Shown in pieces: positions 1-6,830 of a stretch of DNA of 15,630 nt. Numbering within the stretch: position 1 is the stretch's first letter; every line of letters begins with the position of its first letter. Position numbers and translations under genes: made by a program. This DNA is from Acidobacteriota bacterium. GTDB lineage: Bacteria; Acidobacteriota; Terriglobia; 20CM-2-55-15. The notes under the pieces are model-generated. The model had not been told where the DNA came from and searched no databases. It saw only the letters and a list, made by a program, of their open reading frames with translations. The stretch covers positions 1 to 15,630 of the forward strand of contig QHXD01000039.1 of the NCBI GenBank assembly GCA_003223895.1, given 5' to 3'.

Positions 1-691
1 CGGCAAGACCGGTGTGAACCACCGCGTCGCGAAAAATCTCATCGGCACGTTTCATCAGCCGCGGCTCGTCCTTTCCGATCCGCTCCTTTTGAAAACGCTG
101 CCGGACCGGGAGTATGCCAGCGGTCTTTTCGAAGCGCTCAAGTACGGCATCATTTGTGATCCTGGGCTCTTCGAGGATTTCGAACAAAATGCCGCGCTGT
201 TCCGGGATCGCGATCCGGCAGCCATCCAACGTCTTGTTGCAACATGTGCCGCAATCAAGGCGGACGTCGTGATGTCCGACGAAAAAGAGAGCGACCTGCG
301 GCGAGTCCTCAATCTCGGCCATACGGTCGGACACGCTCTGGAGGCCGCAGCGGGATACCAGGGAATCAAACACGGAGAGGCTGTGGGTTACGGAATGATC
401 GCGGCCGCGCGCATCGGAATGAACCTTCAGAAACTCGCGGAGACGGATCGAACGCGCATCGAGACGGCAGTTGGATCGATTGGCCGATTGCCGGCGCTGA
501 CCGGCGTAAACAGCAAGTCTGTTCTGACGGCCCTCCATCATGATAAGAAGGTCCGCAATGGAGCCGTTCATTTCGTTTTGCCGCGAGCGATCGGACGCGT
601 CGAGATCACGCCGGACGTTCCGCTCGACGTCGTTCGCGATGTCGTCAAGGGAATCCTGAGTGATGGAAAGAGAGTACCAAGGTCCGGATAG
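1..691 (+). CDS. aroB: 3-dehydroquinate synthase, 3' part (5' end outside window)
   Basis: This enzyme converts DAHP to 3-dehydroquinate, the second step of the shikimate pathway, in the cytoplasm and using NAD and a divalent metal. The open frame runs in from the window edge (first full codon at 2). It reads GKTGVNH then KNLIGTFHQP, the conserved central AroB block, so the GTG at 14 is internal and not the start. Downstream are the metal-ligand motifs LNLGHTVGHALE and KHGEAVGYGM, followed by the C-terminal DKKVRNGAVHFVLP block. About 229 residues are visible, and roughly the first third to two fifths of the gene (the NAD-binding half) lies upstream. The 3' end overlaps the start of ubiE by about 29 bp, which suggests co-transcription and translational coupling. 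Identity is sure; nothing looks damaged. Confidence 0.96.
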   Translation, partial: GKTGVNHRVAKNLIGTFHQPRLVLSDPLLLKTLPDREYASGLFEALKYGIICDPGLFEDFEQNAALFRDRDPAAIQRLVATCAAIKADVVMSDEKESDLRRVLNLGHTVGHALEAAAGYQGIKHGEAVGYGMIAAARIGMNLQKLAETDRTRIETAVGSIGRLPALTGVNSKSVLTALHHDKKVRNGAVHFVLPRAIGRVEITPDVPLDVVRDVVKGILSDGKRVPRSG

Positions 692-1388
692 CCGCGCCGT
701 CCGGCAGATGTTCACCGGTATTGCCCACCGGTACGACTTTCTCAATCATTTCCTTTCCGCTTCCATCGACCGCTATTGGCGCAGAATCACGGTCAATAAA
801 GTTCGAGAACTGATTGGTGCTTCGCCATTCGCTTTGTGCCTGGATGCGTGCAGTGGCACCGGAGATCTTGCGCTGGCGCTGCACCGCGGCCTGAAAACCG
901 GCGTCGTTGGGTCCGACTTCTGCCATCCCATGCTCACGCGGGCGAACGCCAAGATCGCTGCATCGGGTGTGGGAAACCGGATCCGCAACATCGAGGCGGA
1001 CACGCTCGCTTTACCTTTTGCACCCGGCTCCTTTGATGCCGTAACCATAGCTTTTGGGCTGCGGAATCTCGAAAATCCACGCCTCGGACTGGAGGAAATG
1101 CGTCGAGTCCTGAAGCCGGGTGGCGCGGCCGTTGTCCTGGAGTTTTCGAAGCCGATTGTTCCGGTTTTCCGTCACGTCTTCAACTTTTACTTCAGGTATG
1201 TCCTGCCCAGGCTTGGCGCGGCAATCTCCGGTGATGGGACGGCATACCAGTATCTTCCGGATTCTGTGAGGAAGTTTCCCGCCCAGATCGAGTTGATGGA
1301 ACTGATGCAAGAGGTAGGTTTCAAAGATGCGGCTTACTGCAATTTGAGTGGTGGAATCGCGGCGCTGCATTGGGGTCGGAAGGGCTAA
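663..1388 (+). CDS. ubiE: Demethylmenaquinone / ubiquinone C-methyltransferase (UbiE/MenG)
   Basis: SAM-dependent C-methyltransferase acting late in menaquinone (MenG) or ubiquinone (UbiE) biosynthesis. The protein is about 241 residues, normal for the family. Visible features are the N-terminal YDFLNHFLSASIDRYWRR block, SAM motif I DACSGTGDLAL (about residues 61-71), the family block FGLRNLENPRLGLEEMRRV followed by LKPGG, and GTAYQYLPDSVRKFP near the C-terminus. The ATG at 663 follows an AAGGGA ribosome-binding site at 647-652. A GTG at 660 is equally possible and has slightly better spacing. The start lies inside aroB, so the two are probably coupled. Sequence alone does not say whether the substrate is a benzoquinone or a naphthoquinone; if the host is an acidobacterium, menaquinone is the likelier product. 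The gene ends directly against a repeat cassette. Confidence 0.93.
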   Translation: MEREYQGPDSRAVRQMFTGIAHRYDFLNHFLSASIDRYWRRITVNKVRELIGASPFALCLDACSGTGDLALALHRGLKTGVVGSDFCHPMLTRANAKIAASGVGNRIRNIEADTLALPFAPGSFDAVTIAFGLRNLENPRLGLEEMRRVLKPGGAAVVLEFSKPIVPVFRHVFNFYFRYVLPRLGAAISGDGTAYQYLPDSVRKFPAQIELMELMQEVGFKDAAYCNLSGGIAALHWGRKG

Positions 1389-1526
1389 ACGCGGGCTAAA
1401 GCCCGCGACTACATTTTGGGATCCACGTTGTTCATTTTGGGATCCACGTTGTTTCATTTTGGGATCCACGTTGTTCATTTTGGGATCCACGCTGTCCCCA
1501 ATGTAGTCGCGGGCTTTAGCCCGCGT
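1389..1526. repeat. Inverted REP-like palindrome pair enclosing tandem repeats (family A)
   Basis: Two perfect 27-bp inverted arms lie at 1389-1415 and 1500-1526. Each arm is itself a hairpin (stem GCGGGC / GCCCGC, TTTA or TAAA loop) with an adjacent GTAG tetranucleotide (1503-1506, and its complement CTAC in the left arm). GTAG plus a short GC hairpin is the known layout of repetitive extragenic palindromes mobilised by REP-associated tyrosine transposases. Here the two GTAG heads face inward. The cassette fills the whole space between the convergent ubiE and regulator genes, starting right after the ubiE stop and ending one base before the regulator's stop codon. It may also act as a bidirectional transcription stop. 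No transposase gene is visible in the window. Confidence 0.85.
1412..1495. repeat. Four tandem 21-bp units
   Basis: Four head-to-tail units begin CATTTTGGGATCCACG at 1412, 1433, 1455 and 1476. The first three are identical, with one extra T between units 2 and 3. The last unit diverges at its end (GCTGT instead of GTTGTT). Each unit holds a GGATCC palindrome. They form the core between the inverted arms of family A. There are no variable spacers, so this is not a CRISPR array. Confidence 0.9.
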
Positions 1527-1527
1527 C

Positions 1528-2898
1528 CTATTCCAATTCATACTCCTTAACTTTGGTCAGAAGCGTCTTGTAGGAAACCGCCAGCATCTCGGCCGCCTGA
1601 GTCTTATTCCAATTGCTGAGCTCGAGGGTCTGCTTGATCTTCACCTTTTCCGCAGCGCGGCTCGCACGGTTGGACACGTCGCCCAAAGAACCGGACAGGT
1701 CGAGGAGATGAACAAAGTCATCGCTCTTCTTTCGCTGCTCGAACGCGAAGTTCAAGTCCCCCGGGCGGATCGTCTGCCCGTCTGAAAGAATAACGGCGCG
1801 TTCGATCGTGTTTTGAAGCTCGCGAACGTTTCCAGGCCAGGAATATTCCTCCAGTGCTCGAGCAGCTTCGGGACTAAGCTGCAAACCCTGGCGGTGAAGA
1901 TCCTTCGAAAACTTGTCGACGAAGAAGGGCGCGAGCAACCGCACATCGGATATCCGCTCGCGCAGCGGCGGGATTTGAATAGGGATAACGGAAAGCCTGA
2001 AGAAAAGGTCTTCTCGGAATTCTTTCTTCGCGACAAGGTCCTGAAGGTTCCGGTTTGTCGCCGCCACGACTCGCGAATCCACCTGAATGGTTTCCAGACC
2101 GCCGATCCGCTCGAAGCATTGTTCTTCGATGACCCGCAGGACCTTCGCCTGCACGGACATGTGCAGTTCGCCGATTTCATCCAGGAACATCGTTCCCTGA
2201 TCGGCGAGTTCGAATTTGCCGATCTTTCGTGCGAACGCTCCGGTATAGGATCCCTTCTCGTGTCCGAACAGTTCGTTCTCGATCAATGTGTGCGGAATCG
2301 CGGCACAGTTCACCGTCACAAAGGGCTTGTCCCGGCGCGGGCTGAGCTGGTGGATTGCGCGCGAAAACACTTCCTTGCCCGTCCCGCTCTCGCCGGTGAG
2401 CAGGACTGTGGCCTCGGTTGGCGCCACGCGCTGAATGCTGTGACTTACGGCCTGAATCGCAGGGCTTTCACCGATGATTTTTGGAATCCCGTACGTCCGC
2501 TGGAAGTCTTCTTTTAAGAGAATATTTTCCAGGAGCAGCCGCCGCTGCTGTACGGCGCGGTCGATCAGCAGGCAGAGATGCGAGATATCGACCGGTTTCG
2601 GCACGAAGTCGAAAGCGCCTTGTTTCATCGCTTCGACGGCCTCCTCGATAGTGCCGTATGCCGTCATGAGCAGGACAGGGATCGTCTCGTCGATTTCTTT
2701 TTGGATTTTCAGAATCTCGATACCCGAACGTGTGGGCAATCGAAGGTCGGTGATCACAAGCTGGTAAGGCTGCTTGCGAATCTTTTCTGCGGCTGCGTCC
2801 CCGTCGGCGGCTTCGTCGACCTGGTAACCGGCTTTCTTGATCGCGGTGGCCAGCATCTGACGGAGGCTGTCCTTATCTTCAACGAGAAGAATTTTCAC
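1528..2898 (-). CDS. Sigma-54-dependent response regulator, NtrC/PilR-like
   Basis: A 456-residue transcription activator of the NtrC family. The N-terminal receiver domain (about 1-120) has acidic E7/D8, phospho-acceptor D51 (TDLRLP) and K101. The AAA+ sigma-54 interaction domain (about 140-375) has Walker A GESGTGKE (169-176), a Walker B region MFLDEIGEL and the sigma-54 contact loop GSYTGA (216-221, a variant of GAFTGA). The C-terminal Fis-type helix-turn-helix spans about 415-456. It presumably receives phosphate from the histidine kinase encoded three genes upstream. Because prepilin peptidase and minor pilin genes lie between them, a PilR-like role in pilus gene control is inferred. Translation starts at GTG 2898, four bases after the stop of the PilW-like gene. 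The next downstream sequence is the family A repeat cassette. Domain assignment is sure; the PilR role is less so. Confidence 0.93.
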   Translation of the reverse strand: MKILLVEDKDSLRQMLATAIKKAGYQVDEAADGDAAAEKIRKQPYQLVITDLRLPTRSGIEILKIQKEIDETIPVLLMTAYGTIEEAVEAMKQGAFDFVPKPVDISHLCLLIDRAVQQRRLLLENILLKEDFQRTYGIPKIIGESPAIQAVSHSIQRVAPTEATVLLTGESGTGKEVFSRAIHQLSPRRDKPFVTVNCAAIPHTLIENELFGHEKGSYTGAFARKIGKFELADQGTMFLDEIGELHMSVQAKVLRVIEEQCFERIGGLETIQVDSRVVAATNRNLQDLVAKKEFREDLFFRLSVIPIQIPPLRERISDVRLLAPFFVDKFSKDLHRQGLQLSPEAARALEEYSWPGNVRELQNTIERAVILSDGQTIRPGDLNFAFEQRKKSDDFVHLLDLSGSLGDVSNRASRAAEKVKIKQTLELSNWNKTQAAEMLAVSYKTLLTKVKEYELE

Positions 2899-2902
2899 AT
2901 AA

Positions 2903-3787
2903 TCAGTTTAACCGGACTCTCAGATTTCGGGGAATAGTACGAAATGAAAGTGTATGGCTGGGTCGAGACCCATCGCTGAGCGCGTCTGACGTCTGTGCCA
3001 CGATACGAACATCCACTCTCGCGATGGAGAGACGGCTGGCCAGGGAACCAGGATCGATGGGATTGTTGTTCTCGTCGTAGTACGTGAAGGTCAGTGACGT
3101 GACATTTCTGCCGATATCGTTGGAAGCGGACCATGCGGGGCTGGCCGGGTTTGTCATGTCCGCGGCCGTCGCGCGCTTGACGTTCGTGCCGCTGAGGTAA
3201 AACGACACAACTTCTTCGAGCGTTAGAGTCGGCGCCCTGGTGAAAACACTGGAAACGCCGCCTTGCCTGGGCGTGAGCGTTAAAGTGTTACCGTTGATCC
3301 TGGTCAACTCTGCGCGGACCCACGTCCACGTCTGGTTGTTCGCCGGGCCCCAGATATAGACGAATTTCCCGGTGGGGGTCGTCGTTCCCAGGGCGTTCAA
3401 AAAGGAAGAACCATCGGCCACCGTCAGCGTTCTGGAAAGCCCGAGCGTGCAGTCCAGCGGAACTGGCGTTGTGACGCTGGTTTCTACAAGCGACAGACCG
3501 GCACGGAAGTCGATTCGGTTGTTCGTTGACGATGCCAGAACGACGGCCGCGCCTTCCTGAGCCAGACTATCGAAACGGGAAGCGTAAACCGGCACTCCCT
3601 CGCCGGCCATTCGGACTTCGTCGGCGATCTGCGATGCCACGACTCGCGCGGTTTGCTGCATTTCGATCACGAGATTCTGATCGCGAAATACGCGCTCATT
3701 TTGCCGGAAGAGCTGAAACACGACGAGGCCGATGCCCAGCGTGATGCCGAGAGCCATCATCACCTCGATCAAGGAGAAGCCTTTCAA
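2903..3787 (-). CDS. PilW-like type IV pilus minor pilin / pseudopilin
   Basis: A 294-residue protein with a class III (prepilin) signal: MKGFSLIEVMMALGITLG followed by a hydrophobic helix. Cleavage is expected between G3 and F4, with the conserved Glu at +5. The rest is a polar, mostly beta-type ectodomain, with a C-terminal region resembling PilW-type minor pilins. The longest open frame begins further upstream at 3922, but that would bury the signal inside the protein. I therefore chose TTG 3787, which follows an AAAAGGTGAG ribosome-binding site (3791-3800). The PilV-like stop codon overlaps that site, so the two genes are likely coupled. The product should be cut by the prepilin peptidase encoded two genes upstream. 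Minor-pilin identity is fairly sure; assignment to PilW rather than a pseudopilin GspJ is less certain. Confidence 0.82.
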   Translation of the reverse strand: MKGFSLIEVMMALGITLGIGLVVFQLFRQNERVFRDQNLVIEMQQTARVVASQIADEVRMAGEGVPVYASRFDSLAQEGAAVVLASSTNNRIDFRAGLSLVETSVTTPVPLDCTLGLSRTLTVADGSSFLNALGTTTPTGKFVYIWGPANNQTWTWVRAELTRINGNTLTLTPRQGGVSSVFTRAPTLTLEEVVSFYLSGTNVKRATAADMTNPASPAWSASNDIGRNVTSLTFTYYDENNNPIDPGSLASRLSIARVDVRIVAQTSDALSDGSRPSHTLSFRTIPRNLRVRLN

Positions 3788-3790
3788 TGG

Positions 3791-3800
3791 CTCACCTTTT
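3791..3800 (-). promoter_or_regulatory. Ribosome-binding site that decides the TTG start of the PilW-like gene
   Basis: On the minus strand the sequence reads AAAAGGTGAG, then CCA, then TTG. The purine-rich core is close to the anti-Shine-Dalgarno complement, and its 5' A's overlap the stop codon (TAA, 3801-3799) of the upstream PilV-like gene. It supports the short prepilin leader MKG over the upstream starts of the same frame. Confidence 0.6.
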
Positions 3801-4179
3801 AATGGCTGACGAGGGTGGTTGCACGGATCAACTCGAGCGGCCGGCTTGTGACGCCGGCCGTCTCCACGTATACAATCACGGTGACTCTGCGTGGGTTCGC
3901 CCCGGAGATCTGCCACGAACACAGGTACGGCGGGACGTTATCGGAACTCCCATCGCCCGCCCATAAGCTGTCGGCAAGCGGCGTGGATTTGAATTGCTCC
4001 ATTTTGTCGTAAAGCAGCATCGTGGCCGTCGTTCTGTGCCGGGTGTTGAGGTTTGCGCGGGCGCTGTAAGAAAAGATTGCAGCCACGCCCACGAGTCCAA
4101 CCGCCAGGATTCCCGTCGTCATCAGCGTTTCCAATAGCGTGAAGCCGCGCATAGCTTCTACGGTTACGGCATACGACAT
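3799..4179 (-). CDS. PilV-like type IV pilus minor pilin
   Basis: A small 126-residue prepilin-like protein. Its type III signal is RGFTLLETLMTTGILAVGLV, with cleavage expected after the Gly and Glu at +5 of the mature chain, followed by a hydrophobic stretch ending near FSYSARANLNTRH. The ATG at 4179 gives a 12-residue leader; an internal ATG at 4152 (MRGFTLLE) would give a more typical 3-residue leader and could be the real start. The GILAVGLVGVAA segment resembles PilV and other minor pilins. It lies 11 bases upstream of the PilW-like start, and a palindromic repeat occupies the gap back to the kinase gene. It is likely a pilus-tip or initiation-complex component and a substrate of the linked prepilin peptidase. 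No major pilin is present in the window. Confidence 0.8.
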   Translation of the reverse strand: MSYAVTVEAMRGFTLLETLMTTGILAVGLVGVAAIFSYSARANLNTRHRTTATMLLYDKMEQFKSTPLADSLWAGDGSSDNVPPYLCSWQISGANPRRVTVIVYVETAGVTSRPLELIRATTLVSH

Positions 4180-4190
4180 GCCAAATCATG

Positions 4191-4249
4191 AGCCGCGGAT
4201 TCCACGGATTACGCGGATTTAATCCGTGAAATCCGTGACATCCGCGGCT
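4191..4249. repeat. Nested palindromic repeat inside the pil operon (family B)
   Basis: The outer arms AGCCGCGGAT (4191-4200) and ATCCGCGGCT (4240-4249) are perfect inverted repeats. Inside them, CACGGATTA (4203-4211) and TAATCCGTG (4220-4228) form a second perfect 9-bp inverted pair. The motif ATCCGTG also occurs as a direct repeat (4222-4228, 4231-4237). The element fills almost all of the 79-bp gap between the kinase and PilV-like genes. It lacks the GTAG head of the other families. It may act as an mRNA stability hairpin or attenuator within the operon. Confidence 0.7.
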
Positions 4250-4258
4250 AATTATTCG

Positions 4259-5244
4259 CTAAATCTTAGGAAGAGTGATCGTAAAGGAGGTGCCGGCACC
4301 CTCGGCGCTCTGGACCTCGATTCGGCCGTTGTGCGCGAGCACGATTTTCTGGACCAGCGATAGACCCAGGCCCGTGCCGTGGGCTTTCGTGGTGAAGAAG
4401 GGAAAAAAGATCTTCGAGACCAGATGCTCCGGTATGCCGTGGCCGGTATCCTGAACTACCACCCGAACATGGTTTCGCTCCTCGGGGGCTTCAACCGTAA
4501 CCGATATTGTCCCTTTTTCACCGAGGGCCTCGGTTGCATTGATCAGAAGGTTGATAAACGACTGGCGCATGAGCGTCGCATCACAAGGAACAATTGCTTT
4601 GCCCGAGCTGTGGAATTGGACATCGTACCTGCCGGGGCGGCGGCTTTTGAGATCCCCAATAACGCTGTCGAGCAACTCGACCAGGTCGATCTCGTACATG
4701 TAGGGCAGGACCGGTTTGGCGAAATTCAAAAAGTCCGTCACCATGTTGGAAAGCGCCTGGGATTCTTTGTGAATTTCACCTGCGTAGTTGTGCAGGGTAT
4801 TCACATCCGTTTCGGTTTTCGACATCTGGGCGTAGCCGACTATCGTCGCGATCGAGTTCTTGAACTCGTGTGCGATGCTTGCCGACATCTCTCCGAGTGC
4901 GGCGAAGTTCTCCTTGAGCTTGATTTGATTTTGCAGTTCGACGATTTCAGTGAGGTCGGAGAGAAGACAAATGGCGCCTTCAACCTGACCTTCCGGATAG
5001 AGCCGGTTGGCACGTTGAATTGGACGCGGGTGAAGACTTCTCCGGCTTTAAGGCATCGATCCAGAAGATCCTGCAGCGCCTGCGACTCGCGGACCAGATC
5101 CCGCAGCAGATCGCTGGTCACGAGGGTTTCCAGGAAGATTCGTTCGCAGGCCGGATTGTGGCCGGTGATTCTGCCCTCGCGGTCCACGGTGATCAGGCCG
5201 CTTGGCATTTTGTTTGTGATCTGCGCGCTGAACGGGATGTTCAT
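4259..5244 (-). pseudogene. PAS-domain histidine kinase (PilS/NtrB-like), frameshifted
   Basis: A cytoplasmic sensor kinase with no membrane segments, read in two frames. Frame 1 (from ATG 5244) gives a PAS domain: MPSGLITVDREGRITGHNP, then VQFNVPTGSIRK. Frame 2 resumes as RLYPEGQVEGAICLLSDLTE, then a coiled segment LQNQIKLKENFAALGEM, the phospho-acceptor box SIAHEFKNSI, the N box INLLINATEAL, DTGHGIP and GTGLGLSLV of the ATPase domain. The frames meet near 4990-5011, and the total length is not a multiple of three. Related PAS domains would need about 7-12 more residues at the junction, so an out-of-frame deletion is likelier than a single-base slip. The 5' end overlaps pilD by four bases (ATGA). 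Partner of the NtrC/PilR-like regulator by context. The kinase half could start at the internal ATG 4888, with a weak ribosome site. An assembly error remains possible. Confidence 0.85.
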
Positions 5245-6077
5245 AGATTGGGTTGAATCATCCGCTCAACGTAAAGTCTCACGAGGTCGTCGCCATAGAG
5301 AACTGCAATGATTCCGGCAAGGCCGAGGAATGTCCCGAAAGGCAGCTCGTAGTCGCGCGCCTTGCCTGCGAAGCGCATGAAAAACAGACCGATCACAGAC
5401 CCCAGCAATGATCCGAGCATGATCGTCAGCAGGGCCATCGGCGCCCCGAGAAAGGCGCCCACCATGGCCATCATTTTGACGTCGCCGAAACCCATGCCTT
5501 CGATGCCGCGCAACCGCAAGTAGGCTTCGGCTACACCCCACAGCAAGCCGCCTCCCACAATGATTCCTAACAGGCTTGCCATCAACGCGATGAGGCGCGG
5601 ATTCGTGATCTCGAGGTCCATTGCTCGAAGGATTCGCGAGACAAGCGGGCTGGGCGGCGCGAGGTAAACATTGATGAGCACGCCGATCCAGATACCGTTC
5701 AACGTGATCGAATCGGGCAGAATGCGGTGATCCAGATCGATGAAAGCCAGCACGATCAGGGCAGACGAAAAGCCGAGATAGATGGCCCATTCCACTCCAA
5801 AACCCAATTTCAGATAAAGCAGTGCGCTGACGACTCCGGTAAGCCCTTCTATGAATGGGTAGCGGGCGGAAATCTTCTTGCGGCAATGCCGGCATTTGCC
5901 GCCCAGGATGACGTAACTGAGGACCGGCACGTTGTCGTACCAGGAAATCAATTTCTTGCATTGCGGGCAACGCGATCGCGGTGTGGTGATCGAAATTCCC
6001 TGGGGTAAACGCAGGATGCAAACATTAAGAAAACTTCCGAGGATGAGACCAAAAAACAGAGCGAAAACCAACTCCAT
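5241..6077 (-). CDS. pilD: Prepilin leader peptidase / N-methyltransferase (A24 family)
   Basis: An integral membrane aspartic protease that cleaves class III signal peptides of type IV prepilins and methylates the new N-terminus. It has 278 residues. An N-terminal hydrophobic segment is followed by a cytoplasmic zinc site with C37/C40 and C62/C65 (CPQC, CRHC) and the methyltransferase-domain segment SWYDNVPVLSY. The first catalytic Asp lies in FIDLDHRILPD (about residue 114) and the second in GMGFGDVKMM. Several hydrophobic segments follow to the C-terminus. The start is ATG 6077, which overlaps the upstream glycosyltransferase stop (TGATG). A TTG at 6080 is also in frame. Its substrates probably include the two minor pilins encoded downstream. 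All key residues are present, so the bifunctional activity should be intact. Confidence 0.95.
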   Translation of the reverse strand: MELVFALFFGLILGSFLNVCILRLPQGISITTPRSRCPQCKKLISWYDNVPVLSYVILGGKCRHCRKKISARYPFIEGLTGVVSALLYLKLGFGVEWAIYLGFSSALIVLAFIDLDHRILPDSITLNGIWIGVLINVYLAPPSPLVSRILRAMDLEITNPRLIALMASLLGIIVGGGLLWGVAEAYLRLRGIEGMGFGDVKMMAMVGAFLGAPMALLTIMLGSLLGSVIGLFFMRFAGKARDYELPFGTFLGLAGIIAVLYGDDLVRLYVERMIQPNL

Positions 6078-6814
6078 CAATGAAGTATACGGGACTCCCT
6101 CAGGAAAACATAGCGAGCCCCCATGTACGCGATGGCCAGGCCGCGCCAGCCGTCGAGGAAACCCGCATGAAGGAAGAAAATCCGAATGAACGTCAGAAGT
6201 GGGGCAAACAGCAGCTTCAGGACATTGCCGCGGCGCCCGCTGGAACGGGCGGCTTCTGCTGCCAGTTTCGTATATTTCTCAATTCTTGTAACGTGATCAT
6301 TCCAGTCCCGGTACGGAAAGTGAAAAAGATCGCCGTGAAGCCTTCCCACCGGGCCATCGACTTTCATACTCTCGTGGACGTGGTCGCCTTCCCAGCGGCA
6401 TCGCCGGCGATCGTATAAACGCACTTTGCGATCCGGGTACCACTCCGAGTGGTTGATCCACCGCCCCATGTAAAAGGCGCGGCGCGGCATCGAATAAGCA
6501 GCCCAGGCGCTCGCGCCCGGAAATGCATTCACAATGTCGTCCGCGAGTTCAATGCTGAGTCTCTCATCGGCGTCGATGCTCAGGATCCAGTCATGCCGCG
6601 CCTGTTCCGCCGCAAAGTTCTTCTGTTTCGAGTACCCCTGCCATGCACGCTGGATCACCCGCGCTCCGCGCGCCTCCGCGATCTCCCGTGTGCGATCGGT
6701 GCTGCCCGAGTCCACCACCACAATTTCGTCGCAGCAGGAGAGGCTTGCGATCGCCTCCCCAATCCGGTCTTCTTCGTTGAAGGTGATGATAGTCGCCGTG
6801 ATTTCCACGCACAT
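6077..6814 (-). CDS. Family 2 glycosyltransferase (WaaE/KdtX-like)
   Basis: A 245-residue GT-A fold glycosyltransferase. It opens with the family 2 pattern ITATIITFNEEDRIGEAIASL and EIVVVDSGSTDRT. The nucleotide-sugar/metal motif DADE is at about 81-84, and the acceptor-side region contains WEGDHVHESM. A hydrophobic C-terminal stretch (LLFAPLLTFIRIFFLHAGFL) probably ties it to the inner membrane. The overall style matches the WaaE/KdtX group that adds sugar to lipopolysaccharide core. The operon context leaves open a role in glycosylating pilin or another surface glycan. ATG 6814 was preferred over the upstream in-frame start at 6850 because the latter would run into truA. It is the first gene of the minus-strand pil-type unit and overlaps pilD by one base. 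Confidence 0.85.
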   Translation of the reverse strand: MCVEITATIITFNEEDRIGEAIASLSCCDEIVVVDSGSTDRTREIAEARGARVIQRAWQGYSKQKNFAAEQARHDWILSIDADERLSIELADDIVNAFPGASAWAAYSMPRRAFYMGRWINHSEWYPDRKVRLYDRRRCRWEGDHVHESMKVDGPVGRLHGDLFHFPYRDWNDHVTRIEKYTKLAAEAARSSGRRGNVLKLLFAPLLTFIRIFFLHAGFLDGWRGLAIAYMGARYVFLRESRILH

Positions 6815-6830
6815 GCTATAACCGAATCGA
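6815..6830 (+). promoter_or_regulatory. 16-bp divergent gap with possible -10 element for truA
   Basis: Only 16 bases separate the divergent glycosyltransferase and truA start codons. A TATAAC hexamer (6817-6822, five of six matches to the -10 consensus) ends eight bases before the truA ATG, so a transcript might start at or next to the start codon (leaderless). No convincing -35 hexamer is seen at the usual distance, and no ribosome-binding site precedes truA. Speculative. Confidence 0.25.

Noticed and set aside
1412..1495. Possible CRISPR-like array
   Set aside because: The units are directly abutting 21-mers with no variable spacers, and no cas genes are present.
1011..1541. 176-residue open frame on the - strand crossing the family A repeat
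   Set aside because: It is made of antisense ubiE and translated repeat units (repeated DPKM/GSQN text).
1813..2517. 234-residue open frame on the + strand
   Set aside because: It is a shadow of the well-supported sigma-54 regulator on the other strand.
5008..5024. TGGCACG-type sigma-54 promoter match on the + strand
   Set aside because: The -12 part does not fit at the required spacing, and it lies antisense inside the kinase gene.
4379..5311. 310-residue open frame on the + strand
   Set aside because: It is antisense to the kinase and pilD genes, has low-complexity Arg/Ser-rich stretches and no recognisable domain.
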